Shown here: one piece after another, positions 42,599 through 51,683 of the stretch
Layout of the letters: the number at the start of each line of letters is the position of its first letter
How positions within the stretch are numbered: position 1 is the first letter of the stretch
Assembly: GCF_009906855.1 (NCBI RefSeq)
Contig: NZ_CP047650.1
Coordinates: 2,046,001 to 2,110,000, forward strand
Source of the DNA: Xylophilus rhododendri
Lineage (GTDB): Bacteria > Pseudomonadota > Gammaproteobacteria > Burkholderiales > Burkholderiaceae_C
Direction: 5' to 3'
DNA: 64,000 nucleotides
Notes under the pieces: model-generated
Databases searched by the model: none
Told to the model about the DNA's origin: nothing
The model's input: the letters and a program-made list of their open reading frames with translations, nothing else
Program-made: the position numbers and the translations under genes

Positions 42599-42659
42599 TT
42601 CGCTTCCGCTGCGCGGTCTTCGCCGTGTCGGCGTACAAGCCTCCAGCGCCCGGCAAAGT
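42599..42659 (+). promoter_or_regulatory. PIP (plant-inducible promoter / hrpII) box with -10 element
   Basis: TTCGC at 42599-42603 and TTCGC at 42619-42623 are separated by exactly 15 bases. CAAAGT (YANNNT) at 42654-42659 begins exactly 30 bases after the second half-site. This meets the full published consensus TTCGB-N15-TTCGB-N30-32-YANNNT for promoters activated by HrpX/HrpB AraC-type regulators of group II hrp type III secretion systems. The promoter reads toward the 133-residue gene whose ATG is 29 bases past the -10 element. Confidence 0.75.
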
Positions 42660-42688
42660 GGCGGACCTTATTGACCCAAAGGCCCGTC

Positions 42689-43090
42689 ATGTTCGACTCT
42701 CCAGTGGCCGCCACCCGAACATCGGGCATGGCGTCGACCGCCCCTCATGCCACCGAAGGCACGCTGATCCGGCTGCACGTCAGCAGCGACGACGTATCGC
42801 GCACCAGCCTGAGCTGGCAACAGATCCCCTCCGCCGTGCTGGCCAGCCTGGCAGCCCTGCCGCGCACCGCCAGCAACGCCGCCTTCGCAGCAGCCAACGC
42901 CGCCACCGCCCTGATGCCCGACCGGCAGACCCTGGGCAACTTCACCACCGGCGTGGTGCGTGTGGCCGAAGTCTTCACCCTGGTGACCACCGCGGCGCTG
43001 GTGGCCAACCTCTACCGCCAGCACCGCCACCATCTGCCCGGCGAATGCGGCCGGCCGCCCACGGACTACCAGGACTACATCAACGACTAG
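42689..43090 (+). CDS. hypothetical protein under PIP-box control; candidate type III secreted protein
   Basis: I do not recognise this 133-residue protein. The ATG at 42689 has AAAGG six bases upstream; an in-frame TTG 18 bases earlier is less likely. The first 25 residues (MFDSPVAATRTSGMASTAPH and on) are rich in Ser, Thr, Ala and Pro with few charged residues, as in many type III secretion signals. A hydrophobic helix (VAEVFTLVTTAALVANLY) near residues 95-115 could enter a membrane. The C-terminus is polar (PPTDYQDYIND). It overlaps the msrQ end by 11 bases. A type III substrate role is inferred from the promoter. Confidence 0.7.
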   Translation: MFDSPVAATRTSGMASTAPHATEGTLIRLHVSSDDVSRTSLSWQQIPSAVLASLAALPRTASNAAFAAANAATALMPDRQTLGNFTTGVVRVAEVFTLVTTAALVANLYRQHRHHLPGECGRPPTDYQDYIND

Positions 43091-43730
43091 GAGCCTGGGC
43101 GGCCGCACGCACCTGCCCGCCCTTCTTGTTCTTCTTGCCGATGAAGCGGTACCACAGCCGCCACAGCAGCAGCAGCGCGATGATGCCGGCGTAGACGAAC
43201 ACCTCGTTGAAGTTGTTCTTTCCCGCGCGCATCCAGAAGAAATGCAGCAGCCCCAGCCCGGCGATCAGGTAGACCAGCCGGTGCAGCGCCTGCCAGCGTT
43301 TGGCGCCCAGTGCCTTGATGGCGCGGTTGAAGGAGGTGGCGGCCAGCGGCGTCAGCAGCACGAAGGCCGAGAAGCCCACCAGGATGAAGGGCCGCTTGGC
43401 GATGTCGGCCAGGATCTCGCCGAAGTCGAAGCCCATGTCGAACCAGCCGTAGCACAGCAGGTGCAGCACCACGTAGAAGTACACATACAGCCCGGTCATG
43501 CGCCGGTAGCGCGCCAGCGCGTTCCAGCCGCTGATGACCCGCAGCGGCGTCACCGCCAGCACGATGCAGATGAAACGCAGCGCCCAGTCGCCGGTGCCGC
43601 GCACCAGGGCCTCGGGCGGGTTGGCGCCCAGGCGGTCGGTGAACGCCGCGTAGAGCAGCCAAGCGAACGGCGCCAGGCACAGCAGGAAGAGCAGCGGCTT
43701 GGCGGCGGGATGCAGGAGGATCTTGTTCAT
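43080..43730 (-). CDS. msrQ: heme-binding membrane subunit MsrQ of periplasmic methionine sulfoxide reductase
   Basis: MsrQ passes electrons from the quinone pool to MsrP for repair of oxidised periplasmic proteins. The 216-residue protein has about six membrane helices and conserved heme-ligand histidines (e.g. YVVLHLLCYGW and LHRLVYLIAGLGLLHFFW). The family arginine-rich segment RYRRMTGLY is seen. Unusually, a small plus-strand gene separates it from msrP. Confidence 0.93.
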   Translation of the reverse strand: MNKILLHPAAKPLLFLLCLAPFAWLLYAAFTDRLGANPPEALVRGTGDWALRFICIVLAVTPLRVISGWNALARYRRMTGLYVYFYVVLHLLCYGWFDMGFDFGEILADIAKRPFILVGFSAFVLLTPLAATSFNRAIKALGAKRWQALHRLVYLIAGLGLLHFFWMRAGKNNFNEVFVYAGIIALLLLWRLWYRFIGKKNKKGGQVRAAAQAPSR

Positions 43731-43943
43731 CGTGGCGGGGCCGGTGGCGGCCTGATCGGAGGTTGCGCAGTTTACGCAGCAAGCCCTCGCCCGGATGCGG
43801 CTAGCGCCACAAGCACCGGCGCGGCGGGCGGATAAGCACGGAAAACACGGCTCACTTCAAAGCCGTCGATGGCCTCGGCGCCCTTATGGTCATGGACCAC
43901 AGGCCCGCCCTCCTCCGCACCGCCGAAACACCGTCGCACGCCG

Positions 43944-44153
43944 ATGTCCGACTTTTTCAAGATTGCCCTCAGCACCGCCTTCTTCTGGCTGATCACCTTC
44001 GGCATCGTCTTCGCGCACGAATATGCAGGACAGAGCCGCTGCCTGAGCACCAAGCTGGTCAATGCCACGCTGCTGTCGGTGCTGCTGACCGTGCCGGTCT
44101 TTCTGCTGGTCTGCCACGCAGTGCTGTTTCTCTGCCCGGGCTGCAGGGCCTGA
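43944..44153 (+). CDS. small hypothetical membrane protein
   Basis: This 69-residue protein starts MSDFFKIALSTAFFWLITF and has two hydrophobic segments (about residues 6-24 and 43-65) with a polar linker (HEYAGQSRCLSTK). It ends in a cysteine pair, LCPGCRA. I do not recognise the family. It is encoded on the opposite strand between msrQ and msrP. Longer in-frame starts upstream would add non-hydrophobic, Pro-rich sequence and seem less likely. Confidence 0.55.
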   Translation: MSDFFKIALSTAFFWLITFGIVFAHEYAGQSRCLSTKLVNATLLSVLLTVPVFLLVCHAVLFLCPGCRA

Positions 44154-44165
44154 GGCCGCCAAGCG

Positions 44166-45164
<999 letters not shown>

Positions 45165-45234
45165 GGGTAAACCTCTTGATGGACCATTGGACTACGCGCT
45201 TCGAGCCGTGCCGGTTTCACAAAGTTCGCCGCTG

Positions 45235-46599
45235 CTACAGCGTGCCGTAGCTGTGCAGGCCGGACAGGAACATGTTCACGCCCAGGAAGGCGAAGGTGGT
45301 GACGGCCAGCCCGCCCAGCGCCCACCAGGCCGACACGGTGCCGCGCAGGCCCTTCATCAGGCGCATGTGCAGCCAGGCGGCGTAGTTGAGCCAGACGATG
45401 AGAGCCCAGGTCTCCTTCGGGTCCCAGCTCCAGTAGCCGCCCCAGGCCTCGGCCGCCCACAGGGCGCCCAGCACGGTGGCGATGGTGAAGAAGGCGAAGC
45501 CCACGGCGATGGCCTTGTACATCATGTCGTCGAGCACCACCAGCGGCGGCAGCTTGGCGGCGATGCGTTTTCGTCCGGCGAGGATGCCGGCCACGATGAG
45601 CGCCGACAGGCCGAAATACACCATCCAGTAGGCGCTGCCGTTACCGCCCGCCGTCTTGCGGAACACGATGGGCTCGAAGCACAGCACGATGCCCAGCAGC
45701 CACAGCGGCGCCAGCTTCACCCAGCGGGTCTCGCCCGCCTGCTGCTTGATGAGATAGGCGAAGGCCACCATGGCCGACAGCGCGAAGGTGCCGTAGCCGA
45801 TGAAGTTGGCCGGCACATGCAGCTTCATCCACCAGCTCTTGAGGGCCGGCACCAGCGGCTGGATCTCCTGTGCCTCGCGCGCCACCGTGTACCAGAGCAG
45901 GAAGCCGACCGCGCCGCTGACCACCAGCATCACGAAGCCGCCCAGGGCGCGCGTTTTGTAGTGGTCTTCGTAGTAGAGATAGAAGGTGGTGGTGAGCCAG
46001 CAGAACAGCACGAAGACCTCGTACAGATTGCTCACCGGGATGTGGCCGATGTCGGTGCCGATCAGGTAGCTCTCGTACCAGCGCACCATGGTGCCGGTGA
46101 GCGCCATGGTCACCGCCACCCAGGCCAGCCGGGTGCCGACACGCGACATGGCCACGCCTTCGCCGCGCGACAGGGTGCCGATCCAGTAGAAGACGGTGCT
46201 CATGCAGAACAGCACGCTCATCCACAGGATGGCCGACTGGCTCGACAGGAAGTACTTCAGCCAGAAGACGTTGTCGGCACGCTCCAGCTCGCCCTGCCCG
46301 CCGTTCTGGTAGCTGGCCAGTGCCAGCAGCGAGAGCACGGCCACGGCCAGCATCAACCTGGCGGCCGGCCGCCAGAACCAGCCCAGCCAGGCGAAGAAGG
46401 GCATGGCGGCGATCAGGATGCCCTTCTCGTAGACGTCCATGAAGGCGCCGTAGCGGTGCAGGGTGAACAGGCCGCCGGCCAGCACGATGGCGGCGAAGAT
46501 CCAGTCGAAGGCATTGCGCCGGGCGAAGAAGCCGGATTCGAGCGTCAGCGTCCGCGGGGCGGAGGACGGGTTCGAAGGGCTGGCGGTGGTGGTATTCAT
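45235..46599 (-). CDS. ccsB: cytochrome c biogenesis protein, CcsA/ResC family
   Basis: This is the heme-handling subunit of system II cytochrome c maturation. The 454-residue protein has many membrane helices and the WWD heme-binding motif, seen as AEAWGGYWSWDPKETWALI near residue 380, with conserved His ligands such as MKLHVPANFIGYG. The ATG at 46599 gives MNTTTASPSNPSS; a longer open frame upstream is a shadow of the ResB gene. It lies 49 bases after the ResB-like gene. Confidence 0.93.
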   Translation of the reverse strand: MNTTTASPSNPSSAPRTLTLESGFFARRNAFDWIFAAIVLAGGLFTLHRYGAFMDVYEKGILIAAMPFFAWLGWFWRPAARLMLAVAVLSLLALASYQNGGQGELERADNVFWLKYFLSSQSAILWMSVLFCMSTVFYWIGTLSRGEGVAMSRVGTRLAWVAVTMALTGTMVRWYESYLIGTDIGHIPVSNLYEVFVLFCWLTTTFYLYYEDHYKTRALGGFVMLVVSGAVGFLLWYTVAREAQEIQPLVPALKSWWMKLHVPANFIGYGTFALSAMVAFAYLIKQQAGETRWVKLAPLWLLGIVLCFEPIVFRKTAGGNGSAYWMVYFGLSALIVAGILAGRKRIAAKLPPLVVLDDMMYKAIAVGFAFFTIATVLGALWAAEAWGGYWSWDPKETWALIVWLNYAAWLHMRLMKGLRGTVSAWWALGGLAVTTFAFLGVNMFLSGLHSYGTL

Positions 46600-46648
46600 C
46601 GGAACTCCGGTGGTTCTCTCAAGGGGCGGCGTGCCGTGGGGGCAGGCG

Positions 46649-48784
46649 TCAGGTCGGGCTGGCGAGCAGGCGCTCGCGCAGGCGGTCGAATTCGCGGTCG
46701 GCGTCCAGGGTCTTGCGGTTGGCCGACAGCGCCATGGTGGCGTCGGAGCCGCCCGTGGCGGACGGCGCCAGCCAGATCCACAGCCGGCGCTCGCGCACGA
46801 AGAGCATCGAGAAGACACCGAGGATCAGCAGCGCGCAGCCGCCGTAGACCACGATGCGCCCGGGCGCGCGTGTCACCTGGAAGACGCTGGCCTGCACCTG
46901 CTTGAAGTCATCCAGCCGGAAGGCCATGGGCACCGGATACAGCGCCATGTCGCCGAGCGACAGCACCGCCTGGGTGAGGAAGGCGCGTGTGGTCGCCTCG
47001 CCCGCATCCAGGGGCTTCAGGCCGGCCTGGCTGCGTGTCTGCTGCAGCAGTTCGAAGAGGCAGCCGTTGAGGATGCGCACCAGCACCTCGCCGGCGCGCG
47101 AGCGCTCGGCCTCGGGCACGTTGGCCTCCATGAATTGCGAGATGGCCTGCAGGCCGCCGTGGCGCTGGGGGCTGCCCTCGGGCGCCTGCGGATCGCCGGC
47201 GAACAAGGACAGCGCGCGCAGGGCCGAGGCCTGCAGCTGCTCGGCCAGCTCGGGCCGCTGGCTATCCACCGAGGACGACACATAACGCCGCACCGCCTGC
47301 TCGCGCTGTTTCGGATCGGCCAGCGCCGCATGCAGGCGCATGAAACCGTCGAGGCTGCCGTTCTCGTCGGCCGGCAGGCGCAGGTAGCGGAAGGCGTCTG
47401 CCAGATCGGTGCGCAGGCCGAAGAGGAACACCGGCACGCCCTCGCCCAGGTCCACCGGCAGCATGTAGTTCTGGAACTCGGTGGCCTGGCCGGCCGCGTC
47501 GCGCAGCCGGTAGGTGATGCTGGGGCCGACGTTGCGCAGCGCGCGGTCTGCGTTGGGGCGGTTGGGCGCGCCTATGCGCGATTCGAACTGCTGCCGCAGG
47601 TCGACCTTGCGTACATCGACCGGGCCGCCGGCCGCGTTGGCGCCCGCATTGGCGCCGAAGTTCTCGACGTTGATGGTGCGCAGCGCGGCGAACTCCAGCG
47701 TCATCTTGCCGCCCTGGCGGTTGTCCAGCGTGGTGCTCTCGCCGATGGTGCCGTTGACCTCGAAATCCGCCGCCGCGCCCTGCATGGGCACGGCCTTGAG
47801 TTTGACCTGCGAGCCGCCGTCGTCGAAGCTGGACTGGTAGATCTCCACGCCGCGCCAGCTCACCGGATGGTTCACCTCCACCCGCGCGCTGTGCGCCTGG
47901 CCGGTGTCCCGGTCGTGGATCACGATGTCGCTGGCGAAGAGCTTGGGCATGCCGGTCGAGTAATGCTCGACGATGAACTTCTTCAGCTCGATGGAGAAGG
48001 GCAGGTCCTGCACCAGGATGCCGTCGGACTGGTTGAGGATGGCGCTGGACGACTGCGTGCCCTCGGACACCAGCAGGTTGCCGCGGAAGGTCGGGTTGGA
48101 CGGCGACAGCCGGTGCTGCGGCGCCACCTCGGCGATGGTGCCGCCGCCCCGGTACGCCGTCTTGCCGTGCAGCAGCATCTGGGCACGCACCACCAGGTCG
48201 CCGTCGAGCAGGCCGCCGATGCACACCAGCACGATGGCCGAATGCGCCGCGATATAGCCCAGCTTGTGCGCCGCGCCGGCCTTGGCCGCGAGCATCCAGC
48301 CCTGGCCCGGCCGCTCCTGCAGCCGCACCCGCCAGCCGGCGCCGACCAGCGCGCCGCCCAGGCGCCGAGCCGCGGCTTCGGGGGCGTCCGGCAGCACGGC
48401 CTCGGCCCGCTGGCCGAAGGCGCGCAGGCTCTGCACCCGCAGGTTCTCCTTGTAGATGCGCAGGTCCGCCAGGATCTTGGGCGCGCTGCGGGCGATGCAC
48501 AGCGAGGTGCTGGTCACCAGGAAGGCCAGGATCAGCAGGAACCACCAGGCGCTGTACACCCGGTAGAGCGATGCCGCGTCGAAGACCTCGGCCCAGAAGG
48601 GCCCGAACTGGTTGACGTAATTGCCGTAGGGTTGCTGCTGCTGCAGCACGGTGCCGATGACGGAGGCGATGCAGATCAGGCTGAGCAGCGAGATCGCGAA
48701 ACGCATCGAAGACAGCAACTCGACGCCCGAGCGCACGAAGGCGGATGCGGAGCGGACTCGGATGCCGTGGGTGGAAACGGACAT
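46649..48784 (-). CDS. resB: cytochrome c biogenesis protein, ResB/Ccs1 family
   Basis: ResB partners CcsA in system II to ligate heme to apocytochromes at the outer face of the membrane. The 711-residue protein starts MSVSTHGIRVRSASAF, with SSMRFAISLLSLICIASVIG as first helix, three further helices and a large periplasmic domain. Motifs KLGYIAAHSAIVLV and NHPVSWRGVEIYQSSFDDGG are typical. Start chosen at the ATG at 48784. Confidence 0.93.
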   Translation of the reverse strand: MSVSTHGIRVRSASAFVRSGVELLSSMRFAISLLSLICIASVIGTVLQQQQPYGNYVNQFGPFWAEVFDAASLYRVYSAWWFLLILAFLVTSTSLCIARSAPKILADLRIYKENLRVQSLRAFGQRAEAVLPDAPEAAARRLGGALVGAGWRVRLQERPGQGWMLAAKAGAAHKLGYIAAHSAIVLVCIGGLLDGDLVVRAQMLLHGKTAYRGGGTIAEVAPQHRLSPSNPTFRGNLLVSEGTQSSSAILNQSDGILVQDLPFSIELKKFIVEHYSTGMPKLFASDIVIHDRDTGQAHSARVEVNHPVSWRGVEIYQSSFDDGGSQVKLKAVPMQGAAADFEVNGTIGESTTLDNRQGGKMTLEFAALRTINVENFGANAGANAAGGPVDVRKVDLRQQFESRIGAPNRPNADRALRNVGPSITYRLRDAAGQATEFQNYMLPVDLGEGVPVFLFGLRTDLADAFRYLRLPADENGSLDGFMRLHAALADPKQREQAVRRYVSSSVDSQRPELAEQLQASALRALSLFAGDPQAPEGSPQRHGGLQAISQFMEANVPEAERSRAGEVLVRILNGCLFELLQQTRSQAGLKPLDAGEATTRAFLTQAVLSLGDMALYPVPMAFRLDDFKQVQASVFQVTRAPGRIVVYGGCALLILGVFSMLFVRERRLWIWLAPSATGGSDATMALSANRKTLDADREFDRLRERLLASPT

Positions 48785-48834
48785 GAAGAAGACGGCGGGA
48801 CGGCGGAAACGAAAGGCGCGGGAAAGCACGGAAA

Positions 48835-48865
48835 GAGCGGTCCACCCCGAGGGAATGGACCGCTC
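48835..48865 (-). terminator. hairpin between cytochrome c4 gene and resB
   Basis: A 10-bp inverted repeat GAGCGGTCCA-N11-TGGACCGCTC is followed on the minus strand by CTTTCC. It lies 62 bases after the cytochrome c4 stop and 50 bases before the resB start on the same strand. The U-tract is weak, so it may be a terminator or a processing hairpin. Confidence 0.6.
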
Positions 48866-48926
48866 CAAGGCTGGAGTGTGCCGCAGCCTGCTTAGTTCAG
48901 TGGGATAGTGGGCCGTTGCCGAAAAA

Positions 48927-49583
48927 TCAGTGCAGGCCGGCTATGAAGTCGGCCAGGGCCCGGATCTCGCGGTCGTTGAGCTTGGCGGCGACGTCGGTCA
49001 TCACGTTGTTGTTGGTGCGCACCCCGTCGCGGAAGGCGGTGAGCTGGGTGGCCGTGTAGTCGGCATGCTGGCCGGACAGGCGCGGATACTGGGCCGGCAT
49101 GCCGGCGCCGTTGGGGCTGTGGCAGCTGGCGCAGGCGGGCACCTGGCGGTCGGCGATGCCGCCGCGCCAGATCTTCTCGCCGGCGGCGACCAGGGCCTTA
49201 TCCTTGGCGAAACCGGCCTTGGGCGCCTTGCTGGCGGCCCAATAGGCGATGTTGCGCATGTCGTCTTCCGACAGCGCCGCGGCGAAGCCCTGCATGATCG
49301 GGTTCTTGCGGGTGCCGGCCTTGAACTCGCGCAGCTGCTTGATGAGGTATTCCGGATGCTGCATGGCCAGCTTGGGCTGGGCCGGCACGGCCGAATTGCC
49401 GTCGGCGCCGTGGCAGGCGGCACATACGGCCGTGTAGCTTGCTTCGCCCTTGGCCAGGTCCGGCTTGGCGGCTTTCTGCACCGCGGCCGGGGCGGCCGCC
49501 CCCTCTGCCGCGAGGGCCTGCGAGAGGGACATCAGCAACGCGCATGCGCCCAACGCGGCCTGCAGCAAGACGGACAACTTCAT
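48927..49583 (-). CDS. diheme cytochrome c4
   Basis: The 218-residue precursor has a signal peptide ending near ALAAEG and two CxxCH heme sites, CAACH and CASCH, about 90 residues apart, with Met ligands in NPIMQGFAAAL and NNVMTDVAAKL. Cytochrome c4 carries electrons in the periplasm, often to cbb3 oxidase. It is encoded directly upstream of the cytochrome c maturation genes, which would process it. Confidence 0.94.
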   Translation of the reverse strand: MKLSVLLQAALGACALLMSLSQALAAEGAAAPAAVQKAAKPDLAKGEASYTAVCAACHGADGNSAVPAQPKLAMQHPEYLIKQLREFKAGTRKNPIMQGFAAALSEDDMRNIAYWAASKAPKAGFAKDKALVAAGEKIWRGGIADRQVPACASCHSPNGAGMPAQYPRLSGQHADYTATQLTAFRDGVRTNNNVMTDVAAKLNDREIRALADFIAGLH

Positions 49584-49623
49584 ATCGAGGGTCTCTTCTT
49601 ATCAGCGCAAAACCCCATGATTC

Positions 49624-49629
49624 TACAAT
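49624..49629 (+). promoter_or_regulatory. candidate -10 element of engB
   Basis: TACAAT lies in the divergent region between cytochrome c4 and engB, 119 bases before the engB ATG. The -35 region is poor (CTTATC-like at about 23 bases upstream). Placed because it is the only good -10-like hexamer in the gap. Confidence 0.35.
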
Positions 49630-49747
49630 CGCCCCCCTGGCCGCAAGCCCGGTTTTCCCGGGGACGGCCCCCTCACTTTCCCTGCCCTCCAGACCTTCGG
49701 CTGGCCGACTTCCGGCTTTTGCCCAGGCCTGGGCACCCGCCCTGCCC

Positions 49748-50512
49748 ATGACCACCAAGACACCCATCGCGCGCCACGTCGGCCTGCCCGAGACCGATCC
49801 CGCCGCCAAGGCCGCCATGGGCTGGATGCACACCGCGCGTTTCCTGACCACCGCCGCCCAGCTGCACCAGCTGCCGCAGCTCGACCTGCCGGAGATCGCC
49901 TTTGTCGGCCGCTCCAACGCCGGCAAGTCGACCTGCATCAACACCCTAGCGCAGCAGAAGCAGCTGGCCTACGCCTCGAAGAAGCCGGGCCGCACCCAGC
50001 ACATCAACCTGTTCTCGCTGGGCCGCCAGGGCGGCACCGACGCCGTGCTGGCCGACCTGCCCGGCTACGGCTACGCCGCCGTGCCCATGCAGGACAAGAT
50101 CCGCTGGCAGCGGGTGATGGGCCAGTACCTGGTGGCGCGCGAGAACCTGGTCGGCGTGGTGTTGCTCTGCGATCCGCGCCTGGGGCTGACCGAACTCGAC
50201 GAGCTGCTGCTGGAACTGATACGCCCGCGCGTGGCCGACGAGGGCCTGAAGTTCCTGATCCTGCTGACCAAGTCCGACAAGCTGACCCGCCTGGAAGCCA
50301 CCAAGGCGCTGCAGATCGCCAAGCTCAACGCGGGCGGCGGGGATGCGCAGCTGTTCTCGGCGCTCAAGCGCAAGGGTGTGGACGAGGCCGCGCTGAAGCT
50401 GCGCACCTGGGTGGACGAGGTTTCGCCGGCCTTTGCCGAGAAGGCTGCTGCCCGGCAGGCCGAGCAAGGCGAGAGTGAAGACGGGCTTTCGTCGGCAGGC
50501 GAGGCGGCGTAG
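49748..50512 (+). CDS. engB: ribosome biogenesis GTPase EngB/YsxC
   Basis: EngB is a small GTPase for 50S ribosome assembly. The 254-residue protein has G1 GRSNAGKST, switch Thr in KPGRTQHIN, G3 DLPGYGYA, G4 TKSD and a G5-like FSAL. The C-terminus carries an extra acidic, Gln/Glu-rich tail. The ATG at 49748 was chosen because it gives the usual 30-residue N-terminal lead before the G domain; the upstream frame overlaps cytochrome c4. It is divergent from that gene, as in many betaproteobacteria. Confidence 0.94.
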   Translation: MTTKTPIARHVGLPETDPAAKAAMGWMHTARFLTTAAQLHQLPQLDLPEIAFVGRSNAGKSTCINTLAQQKQLAYASKKPGRTQHINLFSLGRQGGTDAVLADLPGYGYAAVPMQDKIRWQRVMGQYLVARENLVGVVLLCDPRLGLTELDELLLELIRPRVADEGLKFLILLTKSDKLTRLEATKALQIAKLNAGGGDAQLFSALKRKGVDEAALKLRTWVDEVSPAFAEKAAARQAEQGESEDGLSSAGEAA

Positions 50513-50579
50513 GCAAACAGTCCGGGACCTTCGGTGATCGTCGGCCAAGCGAAGGCAGCACAAGTCCATGAACACGACA

Positions 50580-50610
50580 GTTCCTGGCAAGTTAAAATTG
50601 GTCCAGGAGC
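50580..50610 (+). promoter_or_regulatory. inverted repeat covering the ribosome site of the 70-residue gene
   Basis: GTTCCTGG at 50580-50587 and CCAGGAGC at 50603-50610 are complementary over eight positions (one G-U). The 3' arm contains the AGGAG ribosome site, 5 bases before the ATG, and the 15-base loop contains TTAAAAT, a -10-like hexamer. The repeat could be a repressor operator for autoregulation or an RNA hairpin masking the ribosome site. Confidence 0.5.
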
Positions 50611-50614
50611 TGCC

Positions 50615-50827
50615 ATGCAACACCACACATCTTTCCTCGCCATCCATCCCGCAGAGCAAAAATCTCGCGGAGATGCTGTGCCGGCCCAAAAGCAAGTCAA
50701 GCCGCGGGGCCCCAGCCCTGCGATGAGCGAGCTTCTGGCCAAAGTCAATGGCAGTACGCGCTATAGCGCGAGCAACGTCAAAGCTAGCCTGACCGACGCG
50801 CTGACGAAACGCAAAAACCCGGCTTGA
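50615..50827 (+). CDS. small protein, candidate antitoxin of a YafO-type module
   Basis: The 70-residue protein starts MQHHTSFLAIHPAEQKSRGD and ends ALTKRKNPA. The ATG has AGGAG at ideal spacing. The C-terminal half (SPAMSELLAKVNGSTRYSAS and on) looks helical; the N-terminus is polar. I do not recognise a DNA-binding family. Its role is inferred only from position before a YafO-like gene (59 bases) and from the inverted repeat at its start. Confidence 0.55.
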   Translation: MQHHTSFLAIHPAEQKSRGDAVPAQKQVKPRGPSPAMSELLAKVNGSTRYSASNVKASLTDALTKRKNPA

Positions 50828-50846
50828 CGGAGTAAGTCCGTTAATA

Positions 50847-50875
50847 AAAACCCGCTCAGGCGGGTTTTCTTTCGC
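50847..50875 (+). terminator. intrinsic terminator between the two genes of the candidate toxin-antitoxin module
   Basis: AAAACCCG-CTCAGG-CGGGTTTT forms an 8-bp stem and is followed by CTTTC. It begins 19 bases after the stop of the 70-residue gene and ends about 12 bases before the YafO-like start. It should reduce transcription into the downstream gene strongly. Confidence 0.85.
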
Positions 50876-50886
50876 CCAATTTTTTG

Positions 50887-51426
50887 ATGGCAACAAAAAG
50901 AGCTGTTCCGGCGGTCCAGTTAACGAAACTATTTCGTGCAGCGCTGATTGCCGATGGTGCGAATCCGCAAGTCATGCTCGCTGCGTTTGCGGACTGGAAG
51001 ACCGATTGGCCGGCGTGGGAAGATCTGGATTACTACTTTGGCAAGGATGCTTTTTACACCGTGCCGAAGCGCTCAAATCGCAGCGTAGTGCGCCAAGTCC
51101 ATATGCCACCTGAAGACCCGGCAAACTGGCCTGCCTCGACTTCGCCCCTCAGCTCGGCCAGCAGGAAAAAAATCGAGGCAGAACTCAGGGAGTGGAACAG
51201 GTTGTGGACCATTTCAGAGCGGCAACCGGGCAAACCCACCTCTGCACGATATCGGGTAAGCAGCCGGGTGCTTGTCTATGTCGATGGTGGACGCCACGGT
51301 TACCTGCTCCTTCATCTGGGCCGCGAGCCGGAGGGCCACGATGAAACAACAGCGGATATTTGCACCATGGAAATGTGGGCTGACGTGGCCGAGGCCTTTA
51401 TCCACGACGGCACGATTTTGATTTGA
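50887..51426 (+). CDS. YafO-like mRNA interferase toxin candidate
   Basis: This 179-residue protein resembles the YafO toxin fold in order and spacing of features: a short helical N-terminus ending AAFADWKTDW, then YYFGKDAFYT (compare IFGRDALYD in YafO), VRQVHMPPEDP, a variable middle, and VLVYVDGGRHGYLLLHLG followed by MWADVAEAF at the end. It is longer than YafO (about 132). YafO cleaves mRNA on translating ribosomes; I infer similar activity. The ATG at 50887 has no ribosome site and lies just after a terminator, which would keep expression low. Base composition is visibly less GC-rich than neighbours. Confidence 0.55.
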   Translation: MATKRAVPAVQLTKLFRAALIADGANPQVMLAAFADWKTDWPAWEDLDYYFGKDAFYTVPKRSNRSVVRQVHMPPEDPANWPASTSPLSSASRKKIEAELREWNRLWTISERQPGKPTSARYRVSSRVLVYVDGGRHGYLLLHLGREPEGHDETTADICTMEMWADVAEAFIHDGTILI

Positions 51427-51443
51427 CTGCCGGGCGAGGCGAC

Positions 51444-51683
51444 TCAGGCAGTCTTTTCGAACCTGGGCTGCATGACTCCCTGGTGGAAGATCATTTCAAA
51501 AAACATCGCGTGGGGTCGCACCCAAAATCCCGTGTCCTTATCGAGCTGCCGATACACCACCAACGCTTCTTCGGTTTCGCTGTGACGCGCGATGCATATA
51601 ACTTCATATTCACCCCCTTTGTAATGCCTGAACCGCCCCAAAGGATGCTGCAAACGTGGCCACATAGGAATATATTCTTCCAT
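51444..51683 (-). CDS. DUF1653 family protein
   Basis: The 79-residue protein matches DUF1653: GRFRHYKGGEYEVICIARH, EEALVVYRQLDKDTG, FWVRPHAMFFE and the final QPRFEKTA. The ATG at 51683 has GGAG six bases upstream; a GTG seven codons earlier is possible. Family function is unknown. It is convergent with the YafO-like gene, 17 bases apart. Confidence 0.85.
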   Translation of the reverse strand: MEEYIPMWPRLQHPLGRFRHYKGGEYEVICIARHSETEEALVVYRQLDKDTGFWVRPHAMFFEMIFHQGVMQPRFEKTA

